From: Alteromonas sp. M12
GTDB taxonomy: Bacteria > Pseudomonadota > Gammaproteobacteria > Enterobacterales > Alteromonadaceae
Direction of reading: 5' to 3'
DNA length: 64,000 nucleotides
Assembly: GCF_037478005.1 (NCBI RefSeq)
Contig: NZ_CP144164.1
Coordinates: 186,001-250,000, forward strand
Shown: positions 1 through 9,652 of the stretch, in pieces
Layout of the letters: every line of letters begins with the position of its first letter
Position numbering within the stretch: the first letter of the stretch is position 1
Translations under genes and position numbers: made by a program
Notes under the pieces: model-generated
The model's database searches: none
What the model was told of the DNA's origin: nothing
What the model saw: the letters and a program-made list of their open reading frames with translations, nothing else

Positions 1-2
1 TT

Positions 3-59
3 CAGGGCACTTATGAGGAATACCTTTCTCATCAAGGGTTACAAAAAGCAGTAGCTTAA
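3..59 (+). CDS. C-terminal end of an ABC-F type ATPase (partial, runs in from the left)
   Basis: The reading frame beginning at base 3 is open to a TAA at 57-59 and gives 18 residues starting QGTYEEYLSHQG. A GTYEEYL-S-QG tail is typical of the C-terminus of YbiT-like ABC-F translation-factor ATPases. Only the tail is visible, so the family call rests on a very short match. A hairpin follows 30 bases downstream, which fits a gene end here. Confidence 0.4.
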   Translation, partial: QGTYEEYLSHQGLQKAVA

Positions 60-89
60 GACCGAACTCAGACAATATTGATGAATCAA

Positions 90-113
90 AAGCGCGCGAA
101 TTAGGGCGCGCTT
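90..113. terminator. bidirectional hairpin terminator
   Basis: A perfect 8-bp stem (90-97 with 106-113, core AGCGCGC) closes an 8-base loop. It lies between the end of the plus-strand ABC-F fragment and the stop of the minus-strand gene at 126. Read on the minus strand the stem is followed by TTTT, so it probably ends both converging transcripts. Confidence 0.6.
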
Positions 114-125
114 AAATCAATAACT

Positions 126-935
126 TCATTCGTTGTTGAGTTTTAGGTTTTTCGGTATTACATCATGCTTGCGTAAAATGTTATCAATTTCGCCTTCCTG
201 TTTAAGTGCTCTTATCGCTGCATTTAGATTCGGTAACAGATGACTCAGTTCTCGACGAAGGCGTAAAACGATATCGCCATGGGAATGAACACTGGCGAGT
301 GATATTTTGACATTATGTTTATTGGCCCAGTAATGAGCGGTTAAATTTTCTAATATGGCGACTTCAAAACGACCTCTTTTTAAGCCCCTAATTAATCCAT
401 CTTCTGTGCTAAAGTCGATTCTTGTAAACATATCATCATCGAAGTAACTATAGCCTGCAATAGTACCTACATATTTGTCATAAATGGCGTGAGGATCTGC
501 ATATTTCTCGGCGTTTTCTTGTAAGGTGACATTGTATTCGGTTAATTCAAAAATCATAATGGATTGCACATATTCATCTCCCATATCACCATTTTTAAAC
601 CAACTCGGGCTCATAAAATCGATATCTAATTGATTTTCTTCGAATACTTTTGCTGCTCGTTTGGGCGGATAATAATAAAACTCATAAGAGTAGCCAGCCT
701 TTTCCAATATTAAGTCAATCACTTCTGCGAAGATGCCGGGGTTTGCATCATCGCCGGAGTATCCATAGGGAGTCCAAGATTCGGTGCCAATTAAGTTGTA
801 TTTTAATGTGATTGATTTTTTATCGATTGCCTGAGAAGTTGAAACCATTCCAAAATAAGCCAAAACAAAGAATAGCATCCAAGCCAAAAGCTGGGTTCTA
901 ACAGAGGATATCTTGAAAAAACTGCAACAAGTCAT
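126..935 (-). CDS. solo periplasmic solute-binding protein, family 3 type
   Basis: The 269-residue product has an N-terminal hydrophobic signal peptide (about residues 15-36, probable cleavage after SQA). It then shows the layout of SBP_bac_3/transporter-substrate-binding proteins: an early WTPYGY segment, GIFAEVIDLILEKAGY, a PPKRAA stretch and a central LIRGLKRGRFEVAI segment. Such proteins bind amino acids or other small solutes in the periplasm. No ABC permease or ATPase lies next to it, so it may be an orphan sensor-type binding protein or work with distant partners. It is transcribed away from the efflux operon and ends at a hairpin. Ligand unknown. Confidence 0.7.
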   Translation of the reverse strand: MTCCSFFKISSVRTQLLAWMLFFVLAYFGMVSTSQAIDKKSITLKYNLIGTESWTPYGYSGDDANPGIFAEVIDLILEKAGYSYEFYYYPPKRAAKVFEENQLDIDFMSPSWFKNGDMGDEYVQSIMIFELTEYNVTLQENAEKYADPHAIYDKYVGTIAGYSYFDDDMFTRIDFSTEDGLIRGLKRGRFEVAILENLTAHYWANKHNVKISLASVHSHGDIVLRLRRELSHLLPNLNAAIRALKQEGEIDNILRKHDVIPKNLKLNNE

Positions 936-1238
936 AAAACTTACTCGTGTCCAAGAGTGAATTGTGAAATTAAGTGAAGTTGAAACTTCATTTAACCTAC
1001 ATAATACGTCATAAAATCGTTTTTTCCTGTTTGATTAGCCGTTATTGTCTAATAAACTTCCACTGCGACTTAAAAATCAGTGTTGCACCAGTTTATGTAA
1101 TATTTAAAAGCAAATTTGTTAGCTTCGTAAAGTTTACGTAAATTCAATTTTTTATTGCTGCAGAACTTGTACACTACCTTTATCATTTCAATCAAAATGC
1201 ACAAATTACATGGACTTATGTTGTCACCTTTTTCTCCT
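936..1238. other. intergenic region with divergent promoters
   Basis: About 300 bases, AT-rich, lie between the divergently transcribed binding protein and the efflux operon. It must hold promoters for both. I see no RNA gene, no strong inverted repeat and no clear regulator box. The efflux frame stays open upstream to 1155, but those residues do not look like a signal sequence. Confidence 0.5.
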
Positions 1239-2621
1239 ATGAACAAAAAAGTAAAGGGAATTTCGCTATTGTTTATTTTGGCGTTGTTGCATGGGTGTGC
1301 TTCTGTCAAGTTAGACCAAGACAAAGAAATCCCAGCATTACCCGATGAGTGGCAGTTTCAACACAATGCCGACGACGTCGACGATAACTGGTTAGCAAAT
1401 TTCACTTCCGAATCCGATAATCAACATTTAACCGCTTTACTCAATGAAGCCATCCAGGCAAATCAGTCGATTCGTGCCCAAGCCTATTTAGTGGATATCG
1501 CGGCGCAGAATTTAACTATTGCCAAAAGTAATTTTTGGCCTTCCTTAGATACATCCTTTGATGCGTCACGGACTAGCAGCAATGGTAATAGTTTTAGTTT
1601 AGAAGCGGGCCTTTCTTATGAGTTGGATATTTGGGGGGCGTTGTCAGACACTGAGCGTCAAGCAAAACTCAATTATTTGCAGGCTAAAGCCGAATTAGAA
1701 GAGGCAAGATTGCAGCTCGCTGGCAACGTTATTGTCGCTTATGCGAATGCGTCTAGGGCTTTTCAGCGGGTTGAGCTGGCCGCTCAACAAGTTCAAAATT
1801 CAACTGACAGTCTAGACATTATTGAACGTGGTTATCGGGCCGGCCTAAACGAATCTTTAGATGTATACCTTGCTCGTAATGAACTTAACAGTGATAAATC
1901 CACACTTGCAACAAACCAGCAAACATTACTGGAGAGTGTACGAGCTTTGGAACGGTTGTTAGGGCGCTACCCTGATGCAAAACTGGATGTAACTCAAGTA
2001 TTGGCATTGCCTGATGTGGATGTTGCAGTCGGTTTACCTTCTGAGTTGGTGACCCGCAAACCAGCCTTACAAGCCAGTTGGCTGGCGTTAATGGCACAAG
2101 ATGCAACCCTTGCCATTGCACATAAAGCTCGTTTCCCTGCAATCAATTTGGCCGCTAGTGTTGGGCCCTCAAGTGACTCTTTATCAGACTTGCTATCCAC
2201 TTCTGCAGGTTGGTCTTTGATTGGCAGTATTTCAGCGCCGATTTTTAATGCTGGAAAGCTTAAGGCGAATGAAGAGGTTGAGTTGTTAACCTTGAAACGT
2301 CTGGAAGAAAATTATTTAGATGCGGTTTTAAATGCCCTATTGGAAGTGGAAAATACTCTATCTGCTGAAGCGAGCTTAGTTGAGCGTTATCAAGCGACCC
2401 AAAAAGCGGCTGAAAATGCGCAATTTGCAAATCAACTGTCTTTCGAACAATACCAAGCCGGTCTAATTACTTACACCACAGTGTTAGAGGCGCAAGCAAG
2501 ACTTATTACAGCCCAAAACAACCTTATTGATATTAAAACTGACTTAATTGCGAATCGAGTGCAACTGCATGTTGCCCTTGGAGGAGGAATGAACCTCTAC
2601 GCCCCTATTCAAGAGCTTTGA
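1239..2621 (+). CDS. RND efflux outer-membrane lipoprotein (TolC/NodT family)
   Basis: Outer-membrane channel of a tripartite efflux pump. I start at the ATG at 1239 because it gives a compact lipoprotein signal (MNKKVKG, hydrophobic core, lipobox LHGC at about residues 17-20). The frame is open from 1155, but that extra 28 residues would bury the signal. Typical outer-membrane-factor features follow: DDNWLANF, an ANQSIRAQAYLVDIAAQNLTIAKS helix, SLEAGLSYELDIWG, and a C-terminal duplicate ending in LLEVENTL and LEAQARLITAQNNLI. Length (about 460 residues) fits the NodT family. The adaptor gene begins 4 bases after the stop, so the genes are one operon. Confidence 0.85.
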   Translation: MNKKVKGISLLFILALLHGCASVKLDQDKEIPALPDEWQFQHNADDVDDNWLANFTSESDNQHLTALLNEAIQANQSIRAQAYLVDIAAQNLTIAKSNFWPSLDTSFDASRTSSNGNSFSLEAGLSYELDIWGALSDTERQAKLNYLQAKAELEEARLQLAGNVIVAYANASRAFQRVELAAQQVQNSTDSLDIIERGYRAGLNESLDVYLARNELNSDKSTLATNQQTLLESVRALERLLGRYPDAKLDVTQVLALPDVDVAVGLPSELVTRKPALQASWLALMAQDATLAIAHKARFPAINLAASVGPSSDSLSDLLSTSAGWSLIGSISAPIFNAGKLKANEEVELLTLKRLEENYLDAVLNALLEVENTLSAEASLVERYQATQKAAENAQFANQLSFEQYQAGLITYTTVLEAQARLITAQNNLIDIKTDLIANRVQLHVALGGGMNLYAPIQEL

Positions 2622-2625
2622 TTAA

Positions 2626-3915
2626 ATGGTAATTTCTAAAAAAATCGTACTGCCCATTGTTGTTTTACTTATCACTGTAGTTACTGTGTTGATCATCTAC
2701 AACAACCCTCCCCAAGCTGGCCGTCAAAAGCCATCTAGTGCGGCAGTGTTAAGTGTAGAAACGCAACTATTGCGACCTCAACGTTTTCACATCACTTTGG
2801 ATAGCTACGGGGTAGTTACTCCGCGCACACAAAGCACCTTAATGTCGCAGGTGGCTGGGCAAGTCGTGTTTGTCAACGATGGCTTTCGCACCGGCGGATT
2901 CTTCCAAAAAGGTGATTTGTTAGTCGCTATAGACGATAGCGACTATCTTGCTGAAGTAAATATCGCCAAGGCGAATCTTATTACTGCGCAACAAAATTTA
3001 GCTGAGGAGATGGCTCGGTCTGAACAAGCTAAAATAGATTGGCAGCGCTTAGGCGGTAAACAAAAACCAACAGATCTAGTTTTACGAATACCGCAACAGG
3101 AAAGTGCGCAAGCTAATTTGACCTCTGCAAAAGCACAATTGTTAAAAGCTGAATTATCGCTAAAACGGACTAAGATAGTCGCGCCTTACAGTGGGCGTGT
3201 GGTCACCCAAAACGTCGATATCGGCTCGGTTGTTTCCAACAATACTGAGTTGGCGAGCATTTATGCGACTGACTATTTAGAGGTTCGATTAGCGATTAAC
3301 AATAGTGATTTAGGCTTTGTGAATTTACCGGAAGCGAATATCGACAATACAATCTCTACGCCACCTATCAATGTGACTTTCACATCTGATCTGATTGGTC
3401 AGCAGAGTTGGACAGGTAAAATTGTGCGCACCGAAAGCGCTATAGATTCTGTTTCGCGACAATTGTACGTGGTCGCGCAAATAGATGATCCCTTTAATCA
3501 GGCTATCGAAAGGGGCGTCTCGATTAAAATAGGTGAGTATTTAACCGCAGAAATAGATGGCCGAACAATCAAAGAGGCTATTGTTATACCGGTAACGGCT
3601 ATCTATCAAGGGAGTTATGTTTATATTGAAGAAGATGGTGTACTGCTGAGAAAAGAAGTACAAATTGCATGGCAAAATGATCGCCAAGCCTTAATTAAAT
3701 CTGGCTTGGAAGGCGGTCAAGCGTTAGTTATAACGCCACTGGGACAAGTTAGTTCTGGAACCGCTGTTTCAGTAATAAATCAAGATGGAAAAAGCACTAA
3801 AAGGCTTAAAAATACTGAGCGTAAAGGCAAAGAACGATCTAAAAATCCTAACCTAAGACCAGACAAATCAAATAGCCGTCCTGGATCTAACTCTGCAGCG
3901 CAGAAGGAAGGGTAA
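2626..3915 (+). CDS. RND efflux periplasmic adaptor subunit (MFP/HlyD-like)
   Basis: Periplasmic adaptor that links pump and outer-membrane channel. It has an N-terminal membrane anchor (about residues 5-26), the first half of a lipoyl domain (VAGQVVFVND...FFQKGDLLVAIDDSDY), an alpha-hairpin rich in Ala and Gln, the second lipoyl half (APYSGRVVTQNVDIGSVV) and beta-barrel/membrane-proximal domains. The last 45 or so residues are a strongly basic, low-complexity tail (many K, R, S, N) unusual for adaptors. The gene sits 4 bases after the outer-membrane gene and directly abuts the pump gene (TAA then ATG), indicating translational coupling. Substrate not predictable. Confidence 0.88.
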   Translation: MVISKKIVLPIVVLLITVVTVLIIYNNPPQAGRQKPSSAAVLSVETQLLRPQRFHITLDSYGVVTPRTQSTLMSQVAGQVVFVNDGFRTGGFFQKGDLLVAIDDSDYLAEVNIAKANLITAQQNLAEEMARSEQAKIDWQRLGGKQKPTDLVLRIPQQESAQANLTSAKAQLLKAELSLKRTKIVAPYSGRVVTQNVDIGSVVSNNTELASIYATDYLEVRLAINNSDLGFVNLPEANIDNTISTPPINVTFTSDLIGQQSWTGKIVRTESAIDSVSRQLYVVAQIDDPFNQAIERGVSIKIGEYLTAEIDGRTIKEAIVIPVTAIYQGSYVYIEEDGVLLRKEVQIAWQNDRQALIKSGLEGGQALVITPLGQVSSGTAVSVINQDGKSTKRLKNTERKGKERSKNPNLRPDKSNSRPGSNSAAQKEG

Positions 3916-6900
3916 ATGATAGCTTGGTTTGCAAGAAATTCGGTTGCCGCGAATCTGCTAATGATCACTATCATTGGTGCGGGTCTATTGAGTCTGTCGA
4001 ATCGAATTCCTCTGGAAGTTTTTCCTTCCTTTGAAGTCGATGTGGTGTCAGTCAGTGTCACCTTGGATGGGGCAACGCCAGAGGATATCGAGCAGGGCGT
4101 TACTATTCGCATTGAAGAAGCGGTGCAAGACCTCGAAGGTATCACTAAAATCATTAGTCAGTCTTCTGAAGGGGGCGGAAGTGTTACCTTTGAACTTGAC
4201 AGTGATTACGACAGGCGCGATTTACTTGCCGATATAAAAAGTAGAGTCGATGCCATCAATACATTTCCAGCCGAAGCTGAAAACCCGGTTGTTGCCTTAG
4301 CCGATCGTAAACGAGATGTGATTACGGTAGCTGTCACAGCTCCTTACAGCGAGAAGGAAGTGCGTGAATATGCTGAGAAGGTGCGAGATGAGTTACTTGC
4401 TATTGATGGTGTTACCCAAGTAGAGTTAGATGGTATTCGCAATTATGAAATTGCCATCGAACTTAGTCTAGATAAAATCCGAGAGCTTGATTTAACCATT
4501 AGCCAAGTATCTGATATTATTGATAATAATAGTGTCGATGTGTCTGCAGGTAATTTACGCACTGAAAGTGGCGATGTACTGATTCGTTCAAAAGGCCAAG
4601 CATACCGAAAGGACGAGTTTGCATCTATTCCAATCAAAACTAATTCAGATGGCTCAATTATCCGCTTACAAGATATCGCTAATATTCAAGATGGCTTTGA
4701 AGAAACGCCGGTGCGAACGCGATTTAATGGTCAGCAGGCAGCATTTATTGAGGTTTATCGAATTGGCCAACAAAGTGCCATAGAAGTCGCCGATAAAGTA
4801 AAAAATTACATAGACGAACATCAACAGAGTCTGCCCAAAGGTTTTACTTTGAGCTACTGGGATGACGACTCTATGATTGTTAAAGGGCGTATTTCTAGCT
4901 TGGTTTCAAATGCGATTCAAGGCGGAATTCTAGTCCTTATTCTACTCACGTTATTTTTGCGTCCATCTATCGCATTTTGGGTATTTATTGGTATCCCTGT
5001 GGCATTCATGGGGGCGTTTATACTGATGCCTGTTTTTGGTGTGACGCTAAATATGATGAGCGTATTTGGTTTTATTTTAGTGTTGGGGATCGTTGTCGAC
5101 GATGCCATTGTTACCGGTGAAAATATTTACACCCACTTAGGTACTGCCAAATCAGGCGAGCAGGCTGCCATTGAAGGGACACTTGAAGTCGCTAAGCCGG
5201 TTACGTTCGGCATTTTAACTACTGTAGCGGCATTTCTGCCATTAGCTTTTATTGAGGGGCGAAGGGGGGATGTTTTTGCTCAGATTCCCTATGTAGTAAT
5301 TCCCGTTTTACTGTTATCCCTTATCGAGTCCAAGTTTATTTTGCCTTCACACTTGAAGCACTTGAAACTGAGAACTGAAAAAACCAAACAAAGTAAATTG
5401 GATTACTACCAGCAAAAATTTGCCGACGGATTCGAGCAGGCCATACTGCGCTATTATCGACCTGCGTTGGTAAAAACACTGCGTTATAAGTGGACTACCA
5501 TAATGACTTTCAGTGGTATTTTTGCAATTATTTTAGTGCTTATTCTCAGTGGCTGGACGCGTTTTGTATTCTTCCCTCGAATCCCTAGTGAAACAATAAC
5601 GGTATCCTTAACCATGCCTACAGGCACTGCATTTGAAATCACTAACAAATATATTGTGAAAATAGCCGATGATGCCCGAGAGTTGCAGGAAAAATACACC
5701 GAGGAAGATACCGGTGAAAGTATTATCTTAAATATTTTAGCCACCACCGGTGGGCGCGGCGGGACAACTAATGCCGGTAGTGTAAGATTTGAAATTACAC
5801 CACCAGAATCGAGAGCTTCGACTATTACATCCGCTCAATTGTTGAATGAATGGCGCAAGATGATTGGGGATATTCCTGGGGCTGAAGCGCTAAGTTATCG
5901 GGCCGAGTTAGGTCGTTCATCAGACCCTATCGATGTGCGATTGAGTGCTAACAATGTCGCCACTTTGGAACAAGTCGCCGACAAAGTGATAGAACGACTA
6001 AACACTTACCCTACAGTATATGATATCGCCGATAGTCTTTCTGATGGCAAACAAGAGTTGCAAATCGAACTGAACAAACAAGGTGAATCACTGGGTTTAA
6101 CTAGAGCTAATGTAACCGGACAAATCCGCAATGCGTTTTTTGGTGCGCAAGTACAGCGTATTCAGCGTGGCCGAGACGATATAAAAGTGATGTTGAGGTT
6201 ACCGTTAAGTGAGCGACAATCGTTATCGAGCTTAACCAATTTGTTGATTGATGTGGGTAATGGCGAGACGGTTCCTCTGTCGAGTATTGCGACTCTTACG
6301 CCGGGACAAAGCCCGTCGTCAATTCGTCGAATTGACCGTTTAAGGACAATTAGTGTTACTGCTGATGTAGATAAAAACAACACTAACATGACGGTTTTAC
6401 AAGAAGATTTAAACCAATATATAGCTGACTTATTGATCCAATATCCTGGCGTGAGCTACGAGTTGGAAGGGGAAGCGGAGGAACAAAGAGACTCCTTCGG
6501 TTCTTTGACGACAGGTCTGGTCATTGTACTGTTTATTATTTATGCGCTCTTAGCAATTCCATTTAAATCATATACACAACCACTTGTGGTGATGAGTGTG
6601 ATTCCTTTTGGTGCGATAGGCGCGATAGCTGGACATTGGATAATGGGAATGGACCTCACTATCTTTAGCCTTTTAGGACTCTTGGCCTTAGTTGGCATAG
6701 TGGTAAACGATTCGTTAGTTCTTGTTGATTACATTAATAAAAAACGTGAGCTGGGTATGGACTTATTAAAGGCTATTCTAACCGCTGGCTCGTCCCGATT
6801 CAGGCCAGTAATGTTAACCAGTTTGACCACTTTTATTGGTTTAATGCCATTATTATTTGAAAAATCGACACAGGCACAATTTCTAATTCCTATGGCGGTT

Positions 6901-7005
6901 TCTTTAGGTTTTGGGATTTTATTTGCCACGTTTATCACGCTGATTTTAGTACCAATAAACTACTTAATACTCGAATCAGTTAAGCAGCAATCGTGGTTAA
7001 AATAA
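3916..7005 (+). CDS. RND family efflux transporter, inner-membrane pump (AcrB/MexF-type HAE family)
   Basis: Proton-driven inner-membrane pump of 1029 residues, the usual length. It begins MIAWFARNSVAANLLM as hydrophobe/amphiphile exporters of this subgroup do. Two large periplasmic porter regions alternate with transmembrane blocks. The TM4 region carries the proton-relay pair in VLGIVVDDAIV, and the second half has LVGIVVNDSLVLVDYI. It is the last gene of the operon and is followed by a hairpin at 7038. The substrate class is unknown, since multidrug, solvent and fatty-acid exporters share this architecture. Confidence 0.9.
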   Translation: MIAWFARNSVAANLLMITIIGAGLLSLSNRIPLEVFPSFEVDVVSVSVTLDGATPEDIEQGVTIRIEEAVQDLEGITKIISQSSEGGGSVTFELDSDYDRRDLLADIKSRVDAINTFPAEAENPVVALADRKRDVITVAVTAPYSEKEVREYAEKVRDELLAIDGVTQVELDGIRNYEIAIELSLDKIRELDLTISQVSDIIDNNSVDVSAGNLRTESGDVLIRSKGQAYRKDEFASIPIKTNSDGSIIRLQDIANIQDGFEETPVRTRFNGQQAAFIEVYRIGQQSAIEVADKVKNYIDEHQQSLPKGFTLSYWDDDSMIVKGRISSLVSNAIQGGILVLILLTLFLRPSIAFWVFIGIPVAFMGAFILMPVFGVTLNMMSVFGFILVLGIVVDDAIVTGENIYTHLGTAKSGEQAAIEGTLEVAKPVTFGILTTVAAFLPLAFIEGRRGDVFAQIPYVVIPVLLLSLIESKFILPSHLKHLKLRTEKTKQSKLDYYQQKFADGFEQAILRYYRPALVKTLRYKWTTIMTFSGIFAIILVLILSGWTRFVFFPRIPSETITVSLTMPTGTAFEITNKYIVKIADDARELQEKYTEEDTGESIILNILATTGGRGGTTNAGSVRFEITPPESRASTITSAQLLNEWRKMIGDIPGAEALSYRAELGRSSDPIDVRLSANNVATLEQVADKVIERLNTYPTVYDIADSLSDGKQELQIELNKQGESLGLTRANVTGQIRNAFFGAQVQRIQRGRDDIKVMLRLPLSERQSLSSLTNLLIDVGNGETVPLSSIATLTPGQSPSSIRRIDRLRTISVTADVDKNNTNMTVLQEDLNQYIADLLIQYPGVSYELEGEAEEQRDSFGSLTTGLVIVLFIIYALLAIPFKSYTQPLVVMSVIPFGAIGAIAGHWIMGMDLTIFSLLGLLALVGIVVNDSLVLVDYINKKRELGMDLLKAILTAGSSRFRPVMLTSLTTFIGLMPLLFEKSTQAQFLIPMAVSLGFGILFATFITLILVPINYLILESVKQQSWLK

Positions 7006-7037
7006 GCGCGAATATGTAACCTAAGGGAGTGCAAAAT

Positions 7038-7064
7038 TAGCCACTAAGTAACATTTAGTGGCTA
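7038..7064 (+). terminator. hairpin terminator after the efflux operon
   Basis: A perfect 10-bp stem (TAGCCACTAA at 7038-7047 with its complement at 7055-7064) closes a 7-base loop, 33 bases after the pump stop. The downstream T-tract is weak (CTTCATTT). The minus-strand gene ending at 7166 converges on it, so it could serve both directions. Confidence 0.6.
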
Positions 7065-7165
7065 CTTCATTTGCGCTCTTTTAGCGTTCTTCGCGGCATG
7101 ATAGCGGGGATTGACAAGTTGATACCTTTAGCGACAACAACAATCAAAAATTTATTGTTTATGGG

Positions 7166-7897
7166 CTACTTTTTCGCCTGGGGCATAAAGCCTTTCGGTA
7201 TTAAATGCGCAACTGATTCACATTCTGGATTTAGCCAAACAGGCAAAGGAAAACGAGCCAGCATCTTTTCTGAAAATTGCAAAGCTGGGCCATCTATCAA
7301 TCCATTTTCACGGTAGTATTGGTAAGACAAACTATCCCCCAAACTATAGTTCACTCGGCCTATCATAACCATCTGATAACTTTGCATCAACGAATCAACA
7401 CTGACTAACTGGGCGCCTGCTTGGGTTAAGCGTTTCATTACTGGTTGTTCGTCAGATACCCTAAGAACACTGATGCTTTTGCCTGATAGCTCATTTATCG
7501 ACTGCCAATCAAAAGGGGTGGATTCTGCAAGTCGATATAAGCCTAATGCAACATGAGGCATATCCAACATGATATAGGGCTGATTCTTATTGCCTTGCAT
7601 GGTGTGCATGCTAATACACCACTCGCCAGACCCCATGATTCGTTCCGCTCTGGCAGTTGGTACCACAAAAGGGTCGAAATCGTAATTGACGGGCAGTTGA
7701 TGCTTTTTTGTATAAGTACGCAGTGCATCAAACATCAATCCACCATTTTTTATCTTTTGTGTGCTGTATGGGGGAAATTCTGCACCGAGAACGAGTACTT
7801 TAATTGTTTCTTTTGAAGCTAGTTCAGAAGCCGCTGAAAATTTTCCATAAAAAATCAGGACTAACAAAAGTATGCATTGTGTAATTATTTTAGACAT
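7166..7897 (-). CDS. solo periplasmic solute-binding protein (SBP_bac_3-like)
   Basis: A 243-residue protein with a cleavable signal peptide (about residues 1-23, ending FSAAS). The mature part resembles truncated family-3 binding proteins found alone in Alteromonadales: KVLVLGAEFPPYST, a GLMFDALRTY helix, an FVVPTARAERIM segment and a late YSLGDSLSYQYYRENG. It has no transporter neighbours. Together with the gene at 126-935 it flanks the efflux operon, both on the minus strand, but they are clearly different proteins. Ligand unknown; a role as a sensor or accessory binding protein is only a guess. Confidence 0.6.
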   Translation of the reverse strand: MSKIITQCILLLVLIFYGKFSAASELASKETIKVLVLGAEFPPYSTQKIKNGGLMFDALRTYTKKHQLPVNYDFDPFVVPTARAERIMGSGEWCISMHTMQGNKNQPYIMLDMPHVALGLYRLAESTPFDWQSINELSGKSISVLRVSDEQPVMKRLTQAGAQLVSVDSLMQSYQMVMIGRVNYSLGDSLSYQYYRENGLIDGPALQFSEKMLARFPLPVWLNPECESVAHLIPKGFMPQAKK

Positions 7898-8076
7898 CGT
7901 TGAGCAGGGCTAATCCATTAAAACCTGAAGTATAGCCTACTATAACTGATGAGTTGCCATATGCACATAACGCAATCAAGTAGTTTTCACTAGTAGTAAC
8001 TGAATATCAATAAGTTACCTAGTAAAGATGAAGGGGAATTAGGGGGATTTTAGGTTAGCGTTTTTATTAAATATAA

Positions 8077-8100
8077 AAAAGCGGCAATTAAGCCGCTTTT
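8077..8100 (-). terminator. intrinsic terminator of the DUF1838 gene
   Basis: A 9-bp stem (8077-8085 with 8092-8100, core AGCGGC) closes a 6-base loop. Read on the minus strand it ends in a run of six T. It lies 29 bases past the stop of the minus-strand gene at 8129, a textbook Rho-independent terminator. Confidence 0.75.
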
Positions 8101-8128
8101 GCATTTGTAGGGCACATGCTTATTTTAA

Positions 8129-9133
8129 TTATTTTTTAACAGGTGCTGGTTTTTGTTGGCGGGCATAGTTTTCTAAACTTGATAAACTCGGGCCATACCA
8201 TTCTGTTGGCGCTTCGAAATACTCAGGGTAGTGTTTTTCAGCATAGGCGCGTATTTTAGGTGAAAGGATTTCCGAACTATTATAGCCACCCATCTCACAG
8301 TCGTAGAAACAATGTCCTTCGGCTTGTCCCATTAACATCCACGGTAGCCAAGGGGTGATTCGACTCCAAGCTCCAGAGTATTGAATGCTGGTCAAGTCTG
8401 GATTGGCTAAGTCGTCTTTATTGATAACGTAATTAAACATCTCAGAAACACGATTCATTGGACCTGAAGATTCTCTTGGCCATGTATCTGGTTGCAATGC
8501 ATTAGGATAAAATAAATGAATATGCCTATTTAATGTGACGGTATTGTTTGGTGTTTCTTTCCAGGGGTAGAGCATGGGGATCTTTTTCTTCTCGGTTTTA
8601 ATCAAACCACCATAAGAAGGACCCTCAGGAACATAGGGAGTCAGTTTATAGTTGAATGGGTCGTTTGCAACAGGCACCACTTTCACGGTTTCGTTGGTAT
8701 ATGGATTCGTCCATTCTTCTAATACGTCGCCAGTTTCTAAATCCGTATAAAAACCAACTTCTTTGAGCACTTTTCCGTATACGCCATTGCCTTCGTCAAT
8801 TAAACGGGCATATGAAAATCCTTCAAACCCAAACAAAGGTTTAACTTTTTCATTAGGGCGAACGCCATTCACTATACCGGCAAAATAACCAAATTTTTGT
8901 TTACCAAAATCAAGATCACCTTGTAAACGAGCCATGGCATCACGATTCCATTCAGGATCGTGGTAAGGCAATGCACCAGATGCTTTAAAAGGCTTAGCTG
9001 GGCGATCAGTTGCGCAACCTGCTAATGCCAGTGTGCCGGAAGCTGCAACACCACCACCAATCAAAATTTTACCTGAATTAAGCAGAAAATCTCTGCGCTC
9101 AGAAGTGTTAGTTTTTAGCTTTTTAGAATCCAT
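8129..9133 (-). CDS. Tat-exported DUF1838 family protein
   Basis: I start at the ATG at 9133 because GAGGA lies about 5 bases upstream; an in-frame ATG five codons earlier lacks a ribosome site. The N-terminus has a twin-arginine motif (SERRDFLLNSG), a hydrophobic stretch and a possible lipobox (LAGC), suggesting Tat export and perhaps lipid anchoring. The body has the conserved DUF1838 blocks: PLFGFEGFSYARLI, TDLETGDVLEEWTNPYT and a late SRITPWLPWMLMGQ. The molecular function of the family is not established. It is a single gene with its own terminator. Confidence 0.75.
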   Translation of the reverse strand: MDSKKLKTNTSERRDFLLNSGKILIGGGVAASGTLALAGCATDRPAKPFKASGALPYHDPEWNRDAMARLQGDLDFGKQKFGYFAGIVNGVRPNEKVKPLFGFEGFSYARLIDEGNGVYGKVLKEVGFYTDLETGDVLEEWTNPYTNETVKVVPVANDPFNYKLTPYVPEGPSYGGLIKTEKKKIPMLYPWKETPNNTVTLNRHIHLFYPNALQPDTWPRESSGPMNRVSEMFNYVINKDDLANPDLTSIQYSGAWSRITPWLPWMLMGQAEGHCFYDCEMGGYNSSEILSPKIRAYAEKHYPEYFEAPTEWYGPSLSSLENYARQQKPAPVKK

Positions 9134-9652
9134 AATATCCTCGGTCATCAGCTATGTAATGCTTGCGAATACCTAAGTTGTTATATTGGGCACAACACTA
9201 GTATTCGTTAACGTTTATCAAGTATTTAATCTTGTCAGTAATAAGTACTAATTTAATTTGCAAACTTATTTTGCAATGGCTTTAGATTAGGGGCTGCAAA
9301 ATACAAGGGCATTAACAAATGTCAAAAACAGCCTATCTTTTTGCATATTAGAAAGGTTTGCATTCAATCATTTATGGCATTTAGGTGTTTTATGTTTAGG
9401 GGGAGCAGAATTACACGCAAGGTTGCTCATTATTTAATCATAACGCTAGTAAATCTTTTGCATCACATAATATATCTTTGGCTAATACCCAATGGGTTCT
9501 CACTGGATTGCAGTGGTTAAATGTAAATTCCTTCAAAGCCCTATGACAATTATCAATGTTGAGATTGTTGATTAGTGGAAAACTGAATGCGTAATTTATG
9601 TATGAAGATATGAATTACGTTGTTCCATTCGGCTTACAGGAGAGCTTAAATA
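9134..9652. other. intergenic region, about 520 bases
   Basis: This AT-rich stretch separates the divergent DUF1838 and SDR genes and must hold both promoters. A ribosome site (AGGAGAG) is visible about 8 bases before the SDR start. I found no coding frame with family resemblance, no RNA gene and no notable repeat. Confidence 0.5.
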
